Shown here piece after piece: positions 1 to 5,028 of a stretch of 5,957 bases of DNA (within the stretch, counting starts at the first letter, position 1; every line of letters begins with the position of its first letter). A model generated the notes under the pieces. That model had not been told where the DNA came from and searched no databases. It worked only from the letters and a program-made list of their open reading frames with translations. Position numbers and translations under genes: made by a program. The DNA comes from Gammaproteobacteria bacterium. Lineage in GTDB: Bacteria > Pseudomonadota > Gammaproteobacteria > UBA6429 > Thiohalophilaceae. The stretch is taken from contig JAADGZ010000170.1 in the NCBI GenBank assembly GCA_013152045.1, positions 1 to 5,957 of the forward strand. Direction: 5' to 3'.

Positions 1-599
1 TTGGCGGTGAGCAAAAACAGATCGCGAAGTTGGGCCATCTGATCGACATCCAGCCCCAGTGTTCGCACCGGTTCGCCCTTGTCCAGATGCACCTTCACCG
101 ATTCCAGCACCGCCAGTTTTGCGATGGCCTCCTTGTCGCCGGAACGGGTCATTTTCGTGGCTTTGACGATGGCCTTTTCGACCGAATCCATATCCGCCAA
201 TGCCAGTTCGGTGTTGATCACATCAATATCATCCAGCGGGCTGATTTTACCCGCCACATGCACGATGTCATCGTCCTCGAAACAACGCACCACCTGGGCA
301 ATAGCGTCGGTTTCACGAATATTGGCCAGAAACTGGTTGCCCAGCCCCTCACCCTTTGAGGCACCGGCCACCAGCCCGGCGATATCGACAAACTCCATGG
401 TCGTTGGCAACACCCGCTCGGGCTTGACGATTTCCGCCAACGCATCGAGACGCGAATCAGGCATCGGTACAATGCCCACATTCGGCTCGATGGTACAGAA
501 CGGGTAATTCTCTGCCTGAATCCCGGCCCGGGTCAGCGCGTTGAAAAGGGTTGATTTGCCCACATTGGGCAGGCCCACGATGCCACATTTAAATCCCAT
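1..599 (-). CDS. ychF: Redox/ribosome-associated ATPase YchF (OLA1 family), C-terminal part outside window
   Basis: I translated this on the minus strand from the ATG at 597-599. It gives 199 codons that run off the left edge, so about 160 residues of the usual ~363 are missing. The N-terminus starts [20 protein letters not shown], which is the P-loop (G1, residues 9-16, Lys15, Ser16). The G3 motif is at residues 72-77 (DIAGLV). A hydrophobic Leu76 follows the glycine where Ras has its catalytic Gln, as expected for this HAS-type NTPase family. The segment [19 protein letters not shown] (81-99) is also characteristic. The NxxE nucleotide-specificity motif and the TGS domain lie beyond the edge. 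Family knowledge: a cytosolic P-loop ATPase that binds ribosomes and is tied to oxidative-stress responses. The usual bacterial neighbour is pth, present here but 368 bases upstream. The only Shine-Dalgarno-like match is GGAA at 608-611, 8 bases before the ATG, inside a 7-bp repeat array. Confidence 0.97.
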   Translation of the reverse strand, partial: MGFKCGIVGLPNVGKSTLFNALTRAGIQAENYPFCTIEPNVGIVPMPDSRLDALAEIVKPERVLPTTMEFVDIAGLVAGASKGEGLGNQFLANIRETDAIAQVVRCFEDDDIVHVAGKISPLDDIDVINTELALADMDSVEKAIVKATKMTRSGDKEAIAKLAVLESVKVHLDKGEPVRTLGLDVDQMAQLRDLFLLTA

Positions 600-601
600 T
601 T

Positions 602-636
602 TTTTAGTTCCGAGTAGCTAGTGGCGAGGGCTAAGG
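602..636 (-). repeat. Heptamer array A: five degenerate 7-bp units, ending at ychF
   Basis: Read on the minus strand from 636 to 602 the sequence divides exactly into CCTTAGC, CCTCGCC, ACTAGCT, ACTCGGA and ACTAAAA. All five units have CT at positions 2-3. The array ends two bases before the ychF ATG, so it forms the whole proximal leader of that gene. The 12-mer GCCACTAGCTAC on the minus strand (614-625) recurs on the plus strand at 950-961 in array B. Short tandem heptamers are known in several bacterial lineages, but I cannot assign this set to a named family. Confidence 0.6.
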
Positions 637-700
637 ATATATAAAAACATCAGACCGGTTACCACTAAAGAGTTTATGTTTTTAAACAACTCACGATTAA
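637..700 (-). promoter_or_regulatory. AT-rich stretch, possible ychF promoter region
   Basis: This AT-rich stretch lies between the REP-like repeats and ychF, downstream of the GC hairpin at 746-766. On the minus strand it contains a TATATA that could serve as a -10 element, but no good -35 stands at 16-18 bases. A promoter is expected here if that hairpin terminates the upstream transcript. The placement is inference and the boxes are weak. Confidence 0.25.
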
Positions 701-737
701 TTCCGCTCCCCCTTCGACAAGCTCAGGGCGAACGGAA
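701..737. repeat. REP-like palindromic repeat (TTCG...CGAA type)
   Basis: The core on the plus strand is CCTTCGACAAGCTCAGGG (711-728) followed by CGAACGG. It contains the inverted pairs TTCG/CGAA (713-716 with 729-732) and TTCCG/CGGAA (701-705 with 733-737, with a 5' bulge). An alternative stem is CCCT/AGGG (710-713 with 725-728). From memory, very similar sequences recur as interspersed REP-like palindromes in many proteobacterial genomes. Whether this genome holds more copies cannot be seen here. Confidence 0.55.
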
Positions 738-745
738 ATAAACAA

Positions 746-766
746 CCCCGCCGCAAGCGGGCGGGG
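746..766 (-). terminator. GC-rich hairpin, probable rho-independent terminator before ychF
   Basis: A perfect 7-bp stem, CCCCGCC (746-752) with GGCGGGG (760-766), encloses a 7-base loop in which GC/GC can pair further. On the minus strand the stem is followed by TTGTTTATTT, a reasonable U-tract. On the plus strand it is followed by TATTAAG, which is poorer. It would therefore stop minus-strand transcripts about 200 bases past the pth stop and insulate ychF. It lies among repeats, so it could instead be just another palindromic element. Confidence 0.55.
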
Positions 767-783
767 TATTAAGTTGTAATCCG

Positions 784-816
784 CCGATGGGTTTCGCTTC
801 GCTCTACCCATCCTAC
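784..816. repeat. REP-like palindrome (GATGGGT...ACCCATC)
   Basis: The arms GATGGGT (786-792) and ACCCATC (806-812) form a perfect 7-bp stem around a 13-base interior containing TTCGCTTCGC. The flank continues as CTAC to 816. From memory, the minus-strand form (GTAGGATGGGTAGAGCGAAG, then CGAAACCCATC) is a frequent intergenic palindrome in gammaproteobacteria. There is no T-tract on either side close enough to call a terminator. Confidence 0.5.
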
Positions 817-823
817 TATTTTT

Positions 824-840
824 CGCTGCAAGCAGCGGGG
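824..840. repeat. Short perfect palindrome CGCTGC-AA-GCAGCG
   Basis: The arms CGCTGC (824-829) and GCAGCG (832-837) are perfect, which gives a 5-bp stem with loop CAAG when folded. The sequence GGGG follows. The core resembles the hairpin at 746-766 (both share GCAAGC or GCTTGC next to a run of G), so the two may be diverged copies of one element. TTTTT precedes it on the plus strand, the wrong side for a plus-strand terminator, and AAAAA follows it on the minus strand. Confidence 0.4.
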
Positions 841-945
841 AATTAAATTAAATCCAACGGAGATTAATTAAAATTTCTCAATGTTTTCTGCTAAATTTGG
901 CAACGCATCACGAGTCGAGTATCGAAAATGAGACAAGCCGGTTTT

Positions 946-980
946 CCTAGCCACTAGCTACCAGTCCCTAGCCACTGTGC
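946..980 (+). repeat. Heptamer array B: five degenerate 7-bp units, entering the 3' end of pth
   Basis: Read on the plus strand the sequence divides into CCTAGCC, ACTAGCT, ACCAGTC, CCTAGCC and ACTGTGC. Units 1 and 4 are identical, giving the 10-base direct repeat CCTAGCCACT at 947-956 and 967-976. The array is inverted relative to array A (602-636). It overlaps the last codons and the TAG stop of pth (968-970). CTAG, usually a rare tetramer in enterobacterial-type genomes, occurs three times in these 35 bases. Confidence 0.65.
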
Positions 981-1540
981 AACTCATTCATCGCCTTCTG
1001 CAGTTCGCCTTCTACTACCATCGGTAGTACTGCCAGCGCACGCTCGATAGCGCGATCGATTTCGATTTTGTCATCGATGGAGGTTTTTTTCAGCACATGA
1101 CCATGTACCTTGCGTTTGTCACCGGGATGACCGATGCCCAAACGCAGGCGCAGAAAACCGTTGCCGCCCATGCGACTGATAATGTCGCGCAGGCCATTAT
1201 GGCCGCCGTGACCGCCCGCCTGTTTGAGGCGGGCTACGCCTGGCCCCAGATCCAGATCATCATGCACGATCAGAATATGCTCTACTCCGATCTTGTAGAA
1301 TTGTGCCAGCGCCAGTACGGCCTGGCCGCTGTTATTCATGAAGGTATCGGGTTTCAACAGCCAGACATCCTGCCCAGCCAGATGCAGGCGGGCGATCTGG
1401 CCATAAAACTTTTTTTCGGTGCGAAAAGGCGTAGACGGATTCAGCGCATCCAGAAACCAGAAACCGGCGTTGTGGCGCGTATGTTCATATTCCAGGCCAG
1501 GATTACCCAGCCCGACAATCATCTGTACACGCGCCGACAA
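968..1540 (-). CDS. pth: Peptidyl-tRNA hydrolase (Pth)
   Basis: This cytosolic enzyme cleaves the ester bond of peptidyl-tRNA released from stalled ribosomes and recycles the tRNA. The protein has 190 residues; the family usually has about 190-200. The signature IVGLGNPG spans residues 8-15. By alignment to the E. coli enzyme from memory, the catalytic and binding residues are all present: Asn13, the catalytic His23 (in TRHNAGF), Asn69 (in TFMNNSG), Asp94 (in VHDDLDL) and Asn115 (in GGHGGHNGL). The start is a TTG (1538-1540), chosen because GGAG stands at 1548-1551, seven bases upstream. The next in-frame ATG would leave the protein starting directly at MIVGLGNPG. It lies 22 bases downstream of rplY and is probably co-transcribed with it. 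The last residues (after MNELH) and the TAG stop fall in a heptamer repeat array. Confidence 0.98.
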   Translation of the reverse strand: MSARVQMIVGLGNPGLEYEHTRHNAGFWFLDALNPSTPFRTEKKFYGQIARLHLAGQDVWLLKPDTFMNNSGQAVLALAQFYKIGVEHILIVHDDLDLGPGVARLKQAGGHGGHNGLRDIISRMGGNGFLRLRLGIGHPGDKRKVHGHVLKKTSIDDKIEIDRAIERALAVLPMVVEGELQKAMNELHSG

Positions 1541-1547
1541 CGCCGCT

Positions 1548-1551
1548 CTCC
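1548..1551 (-). promoter_or_regulatory. Shine-Dalgarno GGAG that selects the TTG start of pth
   Basis: GGAG on the minus strand stands 7 bases before the TTG at 1538-1540. It lies in the 22-base gap between rplY and pth. No comparable site precedes the in-frame ATG six codons further in, so the TTG start is preferred. Confidence 0.6.
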
Positions 1552-1562
1552 GTTACTAAAAA

Positions 1563-2210
1563 TTACTCGTCGCCGCCTTCTGCTGCTTCACCTTCCGCTG
1601 CTTCGCCTTCTTCCTCATCTACATCCTTTGCACCACGCGGCATGTGAATCGCCACAATCGCCGGATCATGACCTTCGCCATGCGTCAGTTCAACCGCTTC
1701 GGAACCCTCTGAAAGGCTGAGTTCAGACATATGAATAGAAGCATCCAGCTCGAGTTCGCCCAGATCCACTTCGACGTACTCGGGCAGATCTTTTGGCAGA
1801 CAGGCAATTTCTATTTCTGTCAGGTTGTGGCTGACCAGACCGCCTTCTTTCACGCCCGGCGCACTCTCTTCATTAATGAAATGCAAGGGTACATGTACGC
1901 GAATTTTCTCGTTGGCGCTGACACGCTGCAAATCCATATGCATGATTACGGGCTTACTGGGGTGACGCTGCAGATCCTTAAGAATAGCCTGCTCTTCGTT
2001 CTGGCCCAGTTTGACGGTAAGAATGTGGGAATAGAAGGCTTCGTTGTCCAGTGAATGCACAAGTTCGTTATGCTTTAAGGAAATGGATACAGGTTCTTTG
2101 CCTGCTCCATAAATGACAGCAGGAACCATACCCGTACGGCGCAGGCGGCGGCTCGCACCTTTCCCCAGATCCGTACGTGATTCTGCTTCTAGAACAAAAT
2201 TATTACTCAT
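1563..2210 (-). CDS. rplY: 50S ribosomal protein L25, long form (general stress protein CTC/TL5 family)
   Basis: This protein binds 5S rRNA in the central protuberance of the large subunit. It has 215 residues, so it is the two-domain form rather than the ~94-residue E. coli L25. The N-terminal 5S-binding domain (about 1-95) shows SRTDLGKGASRRLRRTGMVP and AVIYG. The beta-rich C-terminal TL5 domain runs from about 100 to 190 (VHVPLHFINEESAPGVKEGG). A glutamate- and alanine-rich acidic tail follows (196-215). The ATG at 2208-2210 is chosen because AGGAG (2219-2223) stands 8 bases upstream and MSNNFVLEAESR matches the family N-terminus. A TTG nine codons earlier (2235-2237) would place that Shine-Dalgarno inside the gene. 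It is followed by pth after 22 bases. A run of four hairpins precedes it and may control expression. Autogenous control of rplY has been reported in enterobacteria. Confidence 0.97.
   Translation of the reverse strand: MSNNFVLEAESRTDLGKGASRRLRRTGMVPAVIYGAGKEPVSISLKHNELVHSLDNEAFYSHILTVKLGQNEEQAILKDLQRHPSKPVIMHMDLQRVSANEKIRVHVPLHFINEESAPGVKEGGLVSHNLTEIEIACLPKDLPEYVEVDLGELELDASIHMSELSLSEGSEAVELTHGEGHDPAIVAIHMPRGAKDVDEEEGEAAEGEAAEGGDE
1581..1610 (-). repeat. Two tandem 15-bp units encoding EGEAA in the rplY tail
   Basis: The units 1581-1595 and 1596-1610 match at 13 of 15 bases. They encode two copies of Glu-Gly-Glu-Ala-Ala in the acidic C-terminal tail, and the start of a third unit follows (EGG). 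The repeat keeps the frame, so gain or loss of a unit would only change tail length. Confidence 0.6.
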
Positions 2211-2218
2211 TGGTGTAT

Positions 2219-2223
2219 CTCCT
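2219..2223 (-). promoter_or_regulatory. Shine-Dalgarno AGGAG of rplY
   Basis: AGGAG lies 8 bases upstream of the rplY ATG at 2208-2210. It decides this start over the in-frame TTG at 2235-2237. It sits immediately after the T-rich tract that follows hairpin 2241-2264, so folding of that leader could affect its access. Confidence 0.75.
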
Positions 2224-2227
2224 GATA

Positions 2228-2264
2228 AATAAAACAAACACCGTTTTGCTTTTCAGCAAAATGG
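2228..2264 (-). terminator. AT-rich hairpin with T-rich tail before rplY (terminator or attenuator)
   Basis: On the minus strand CC-A-TTTTGC (2264-2256), loop TGAAAA and GCAAAA-C-GG (2249-2241) form a stem with a 6-bp core extended by CC/GG past one mismatch. TGTTTGTTTTATTT follows directly, as in a rho-independent terminator. It lies only 18 bases before the rplY Shine-Dalgarno. No strong promoter is visible between this hairpin and rplY. If it works it is therefore likely to be partial, reducing rather than abolishing read-through from prs. Confidence 0.45.
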
Positions 2265-2300
2265 CATGCCCCTCTCCGCGACCAGGGAGGGGCGCAATGC
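2264..2300 (-). promoter_or_regulatory. GC-rich hairpin in the prs-rplY leader
   Basis: The arms GCCCCTC (2268-2274) and GAGGGGC (2287-2293) are perfect. They are extended inside by CC/GG after a one-base bulge and outside by GCAT/ATGC (2264-2267 with 2297-2300). On the minus strand the stem is followed by ATGCCATTTTG, without a good U-tract, so it looks structural rather than terminating. Its outer arm shares two bases with the neighbouring hairpin 2299-2318. Confidence 0.45.
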
Positions 2301-2318
2301 TGACCAGTAAAGGTCAGC
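2299..2318 (-). promoter_or_regulatory. Perfect 7-bp hairpin in the prs-rplY leader
   Basis: GCTGACC (2299-2305) and GGTCAGC (2312-2318) pair perfectly around the 6-base loop AGTAAA. No U-tract follows on the minus strand. It is the second of four successive stems in the transcript between prs and rplY. Confidence 0.45.
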
Positions 2319-2330
2319 TTAAATAGAGCG

Positions 2331-2362
2331 CCCTGTTTGTTGGAACTAATCAACAAACAGGG
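2331..2362 (-). promoter_or_regulatory. 12-bp perfect hairpin containing the prs stop codon
   Basis: CCCTGTTTGTTG (2331-2342) pairs perfectly over 12 bp with CAACAAACAGGG (2351-2362) around the loop GAACTAAT. The prs TAG stop (2346-2348) lies in the loop and the last prs codons form one arm. On the minus strand CGCTCTATTTAA follows, only weakly U-rich. It may protect the 3' end of the prs message, act as a weak terminator, or be melted by ribosomes finishing prs. Confidence 0.6.
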
Positions 2363-3296
2363 AGCTGACTGATTCTTCGTTACTGATACGGCGCATGGTT
2401 TCCGCCAGCAATTCGGCTATGCTCAATTGGCGAATCCGATCGCAGTCACGGGCCGCCGGTAACAGGGGGATAGTATCCGTCACTACCAGCTCATCCAGTT
2501 GTGACGCATTGATGTTATCCACCGCCGGTCCTGACAGCACCGGATGGGTGCAGTAGGCCACCACGCATGAAGCACCGTGCTCTTTCAGTGCTCCAGCCGC
2601 CTGACACAGAGTACCGGCAGTATCAACCAGATCATCGACAATCACACAGGTGCGGCCTTCCACATCGCCGATAATATTCATCACCTTGGCTTCGTTTGGC
2701 CGCGGTCGACGCTTGTCGATAATAGCCAGATCGGCATCATCCAGACGTTTGGCCAAGGCCCTGGCCCGCACCACCCCGCCCACATCCGGCGAGACTACCA
2801 TCAGATTGGAATATTTCTGGCGCCAGATATCTCCCAGTAAAATCGGCGAGGCATACACGTTATCCACTGGAATATCGAAAAAACCCTGGATCTGATCGGC
2901 ATGTAAATCCACCGTCAGCACGCGATCTGTGCCCGCCACGCCAATCATATCGGCTACCAGCTTGGCGGTAATCGGCACCCTTGCCGAGCGAGGACGCCGA
3001 TCCTGGCGAGCATAACCAAAATAAGGAATCACGGCAGTCACGCGTGCGGCCGAGGAACGGCGCATGGTATCCACCATGACCATCAGTTCCATCAAATTGT
3101 CATTGGTCGGCTCGCAGGTTGGCTGGACGATAAATACATCTCGACCACGAACATTTTCCATTACTTCGGCCATTACTTCGCCGTCGCTGAACTTGCCTAC
3201 CAGCGCCTTGCCTAGCGGCATGTTTAAACGCGCCACAATGTCCTGGGCCAGTTGCGGATTTGAATTTCCCGCAAATACCATCATGCTGTCGGCCAC
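2346..3296 (-). CDS. prs: Ribose-phosphate pyrophosphokinase (PRPP synthetase)
   Basis: The enzyme transfers pyrophosphate from ATP to ribose 5-phosphate to make PRPP for nucleotide, histidine, tryptophan and NAD synthesis. From the GTG start chosen here the protein has 316 residues (E. coli Prs 315). Motifs: FSDGE (36-40), [13 protein letters not shown] (46-58), the ATP-binding segment [13 protein letters not shown] (91-103), the PRPP-synthetase signature [17 protein letters not shown] (130-146), the catalytic loop with Lys195 in KRRP, and the PRPP loop [13 protein letters not shown] (218-230). The GTG (3294-3296) has GGGGG five bases upstream and gives an N-terminus ([11 protein letters not shown]) that matches the family. 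The frame is open further to a TTG at 3345-3347, giving 17 more residues, and ATGs lie at residues 5-6. The gene follows tRNA-Gln and precedes the structured rplY leader. Confidence 0.97.
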   Translation of the reverse strand: MADSMMVFAGNSNPQLAQDIVARLNMPLGKALVGKFSDGEVMAEVMENVRGRDVFIVQPTCEPTNDNLMELMVMVDTMRRSSAARVTAVIPYFGYARQDRRPRSARVPITAKLVADMIGVAGTDRVLTVDLHADQIQGFFDIPVDNVYASPILLGDIWRQKYSNLMVVSPDVGGVVRARALAKRLDDADLAIIDKRRPRPNEAKVMNIIGDVEGRTCVIVDDLVDTAGTLCQAAGALKEHGASCVVAYCTHPVLSGPAVDNINASQLDELVVTDTIPLLPAARDCDRIRQLSIAELLAETMRRISNEESVSSLFVD

Positions 3297-3301
3297 GCTT
3301 T

Positions 3302-3306
3302 CCCCC
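3302..3306 (-). promoter_or_regulatory. G-rich Shine-Dalgarno-like site for the GTG start of prs
   Basis: GGGGG, continuing into GGGGGAAAG on the minus strand, lies five bases before the GTG at 3294-3296. The earlier TTG (3345-3347) has only AAGG ten bases upstream. This favours the GTG, though the G-run is not a canonical AGGAG. Confidence 0.4.
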
Positions 3307-3366
3307 GTACGGATTGAAACCGGATTCACGTTAACAGGTGCCGACAAAATGCAGCAACCTTAAATA

Positions 3367-3440
3367 TGGCTGGCCCTGGAGGACTCGAACCTCCAATGAC
3401 AGGATCAAAACCTGTAGTGTTACCATTACACCAAGGGCCA
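3367..3440 (-). tRNA. tRNA-Gln (anticodon UUG)
   Basis: The minus strand folds as a complete tRNA. The acceptor stem is TGGCCCT (3440-3434) with AGGGCCA (3377-3371), then discriminator G and an encoded CCA (3369-3367). The D-arm is GTGT-AATGGTA-ACAC, the anticodon stem ACAGG/CCTGT with loop TTTTGAT, and the T-arm GGAGG-TTCGAGT-CCTCC. Anticodon TTG (3406-3408) reads CAA, and by wobble CAG, as glutamine. It lies between ispE (45 bases upstream) and prs, a placement familiar in Pseudomonas-like genomes. A weak promoter-like pair precedes it (TTGATC at 3471-3476, GATGAT at 3449-3454, 16-base spacer). It could equally be processed from an ispE-prs transcript. Confidence 0.97.
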
Positions 3441-3485
3441 ATATTCTTATCATCATCTTCCGAGAAACAGGATCAACCTGCCACA

Positions 3486-4355
3486 TCAAGTTAGCCTGGC
3501 CAACGAGTTTAGGCTCTGCGCCAGTGGCGACTGATTCATACCTTGTGCGACAAAGCCCTGCCAGTGTGCAGACAAAGCTGCGTAGGCTGCACGCGCTGCC
3601 GACTCTGATTCGAATGCTGCAAACACACATGCCCCTGTCCCGGTCATTCTTGCTGGCGCATAGGCCCCAAGCGCTGTCAGTGCTGCATCCACCTCGGGAT
3701 ACTGCGCCCGTACCGGTAATTCACACACGTTGTGCACAACCACGCCAGCAAGAAAGTCGCGTATTGTAATCGCTGGACAATCACGCCGCAATTGCGGATC
3801 GGCAAAAATACGGGCTGTAGAGACGTTTATTGGCGGAATCAGCACCACAAACCAGGCTTGGGGCAATTTTACCGGGGTCAGGGCTTCGCCAACGCCTTCC
3901 GCCCAGGCAGCCTGCCCCTGTACGAAAACCGGTACATCCGCCCCCAGTTGTAGCCCCAGCTGCGCCAGTGCCGTGAGGCTCAAACCGATCTTCCAGAGCG
4001 CATTCAGCGCCACCAGGGTGGTGGCGGCATCTGAACTGCCGCCGCCCAGTCCGCCACCCAGAGGCAGTTTTTTCTCCAGCTCGATATCCACTCCCAAACT
4101 GACGCCGCTATGCTCCTGCAACAGGTGCGCGGCACGTAAAATCAGATCTGCCTCCTCACTGACACCAGGGAAATCATAGGTTCGGCGGATTTCACCATCC
4201 TCACGCACTGAAAAACGCAGGCTGTCAGTAACATCCAGAAACTGAAACACCGTTTGCAGATTATGAAAACCATCATCCCGACGCGAGGTGATATGCAAAA
4301 ACAGATTGAGTTTGGCTGGCGCCGGCCAGTCGATGAGAGGAGTTTCGGAATTCAC
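3486..4355 (-). CDS. ispE: 4-diphosphocytidyl-2-C-methyl-D-erythritol kinase
   Basis: This GHMP-family kinase phosphorylates CDP-methylerythritol in the MEP pathway to isopentenyl diphosphate, in the cytosol. It has 289 residues (E. coli 283). The N-terminal motif WPAPAKLNLFLHITSRRDDGFH (10-31) carries the conserved Lys15. The ATP loop PLGGGLGGGSSDA spans 98-110. The catalytic Asp140 is in LGADVPVF, and the C-terminal GHMP motif MTGTGACVFA is at 237-246. The start is a GTG (4353-4355). No ATG or other plausible start lies between it and the upstream in-frame stop, but the Shine-Dalgarno is weak (a GGTGG some 15 bases upstream). It follows lolB by 52 bases, the usual neighbour in gammaproteobacteria, and precedes tRNA-Gln and prs. 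Confidence 0.97.
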   Translation of the reverse strand: MNSETPLIDWPAPAKLNLFLHITSRRDDGFHNLQTVFQFLDVTDSLRFSVREDGEIRRTYDFPGVSEEADLILRAAHLLQEHSGVSLGVDIELEKKLPLGGGLGGGSSDAATTLVALNALWKIGLSLTALAQLGLQLGADVPVFVQGQAAWAEGVGEALTPVKLPQAWFVVLIPPINVSTARIFADPQLRRDCPAITIRDFLAGVVVHNVCELPVRAQYPEVDAALTALGAYAPARMTGTGACVFAAFESESAARAAYAALSAHWQGFVAQGMNQSPLAQSLNSLARLT

Positions 4356-4392
4356 GCGGTTACTGAACCACCAAGAGAGTAAAACAATCGCC

Positions 4393-4425
4393 TATTGTAT
4401 CGTGTATCTATTCCCTTGTACCTGC
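4393..4425 (-). promoter_or_regulatory. Weak possible promoter upstream of ispE
   Basis: On the minus strand TACAAT (about 4393-4398) resembles a -10 box in the lolB-ispE gap. At 17-18 bases upstream only GGTACA or GTACAA is found, which matches the -35 consensus poorly and lies within the end of lolB. It could supply extra ispE/tRNA/prs transcription, but read-through from lolB is equally likely. Confidence 0.2.
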
Positions 4426-5028
4426 CTTTATTTTCCATTTATCAACCACCACACGCACTTCGATACCCTGATCATTGCGCATAAACAGTTTGTCCGGCAG
4501 CTGCAGCTTGTCGACCCGTATATAGCGTTTTAAGTCAACCGACCAGCCATCCTGACGCAGATGTACGAGCCGTCCCCAGGCATCCAGCTGCGATATCTGG
4601 ATATCTCCGGTTGCCGGATCTGGCAAACCACGGATCCAGTAATATAGGCTGGTAATCGGCATGAAAACACCGGTGTGTTCCAGCAACAGGCTATCCGGTT
4701 CCTGCGCATAATAGGTATGGCCATCACTGTCGTAGAGGAAAGCCCCGTCCTCACTTCCCTGTAGGCGCACCGTGCCCATGCCAAAGGGGCCGGTGAGCCG
4801 GATTTCGTAATTATCAGCCTGCTGGTGCCAGATTACATTTAGCTGCCAGGCTTCGTCTTCGTTTGAAACACTTACCCGACCGGATAATTCCCATGTCTGC
4901 ACGGCGCTAAGCTGTACCTGGCGCGACTGCCAGGTTAGCTCTGGAGAGGCGACCGGTGCAGGAACAGGAGTGGGCGGCGTGCTGGCACAACCTGCTAGTA
5001 GCAGGCAGAATCCAAGCAGGCGTTTCAT
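4408..5028 (-). CDS. lolB: Outer-membrane lipoprotein LolB (lipoprotein-localisation receptor)
   Basis: LolB takes lipoproteins from the periplasmic carrier LolA and inserts them into the inner leaflet of the outer membrane. It has 206 residues (E. coli 207). A short signal peptide ends in the lipobox LAGC (11-14) with lipidated Cys14. The +2 residue is Ala, not Asp, consistent with outer-membrane sorting. A proline-rich linker (18-29) follows, then the LolA/LolB-like fold. The segment MPITSLYYWIRGLP (123-136) matches E. coli MPIPLNSLRQWILGLP. GPFG (80-83) matches the E. coli NPLG loop, whose exposed Leu68 drives membrane insertion; here Phe82 takes that place. The C-terminus VRVVVDKWKI resembles the family end. 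ATG (5026-5028) overlaps the TGA of the upstream TPR gene as ATGA, so translational coupling is likely. Confidence 0.95.
   Translation of the reverse strand: MKRLLGFCLLLAGCASTPPTPVPAPVASPELTWQSRQVQLSAVQTWELSGRVSVSNEDEAWQLNVIWHQQADNYEIRLTGPFGMGTVRLQGSEDGAFLYDSDGHTYYAQEPDSLLLEHTGVFMPITSLYYWIRGLPDPATGDIQISQLDAWGRLVHLRQDGWSVDLKRYIRVDKLQLPDKLFMRNDQGIEVRVVVDKWKIKAGTRE

Noticed and set aside
787..846. Tiny plus-strand frame starting ATG at 787 (about 19 codons)
   Set aside because: It is made entirely of palindromic repeat sequence and has no ribosome binding site.
602..980. Heptamer arrays considered as a CRISPR or iteron origin
   Set aside because: Units are 7 bp with no spacers, are degenerate, and there are no cas genes, rep gene or DnaA-box cluster nearby.
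1097..1720. Plus-strand open frame of 207 codons opposite pth and the end of rplY
   Set aside because: It is antisense to two clearly identified genes, its product has low-complexity Arg/Leu/His runs, and it matches no family I recognise. It is a shadow of minus-strand codon bias.
2235..2237. TTG nine codons upstream as the rplY start
   Set aside because: It lies in the T-rich tract after a hairpin and upstream of a good AGGAG site. The family N-terminus begins at the downstream ATG.
3449..3476. Promoter for tRNA-Gln (TTGATC, 16 bases, GATGAT)
   Set aside because: The -10 match is partial and it would start transcription almost exactly at the mature tRNA 5' end. It is mentioned in the tRNA entry but too weak to list.
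3338..4179. Several plus-strand open frames over ispE and tRNA-Gln
   Set aside because: They overlap a full-length IspE with all GHMP motifs and a complete tRNA. Their translations look like antisense products.
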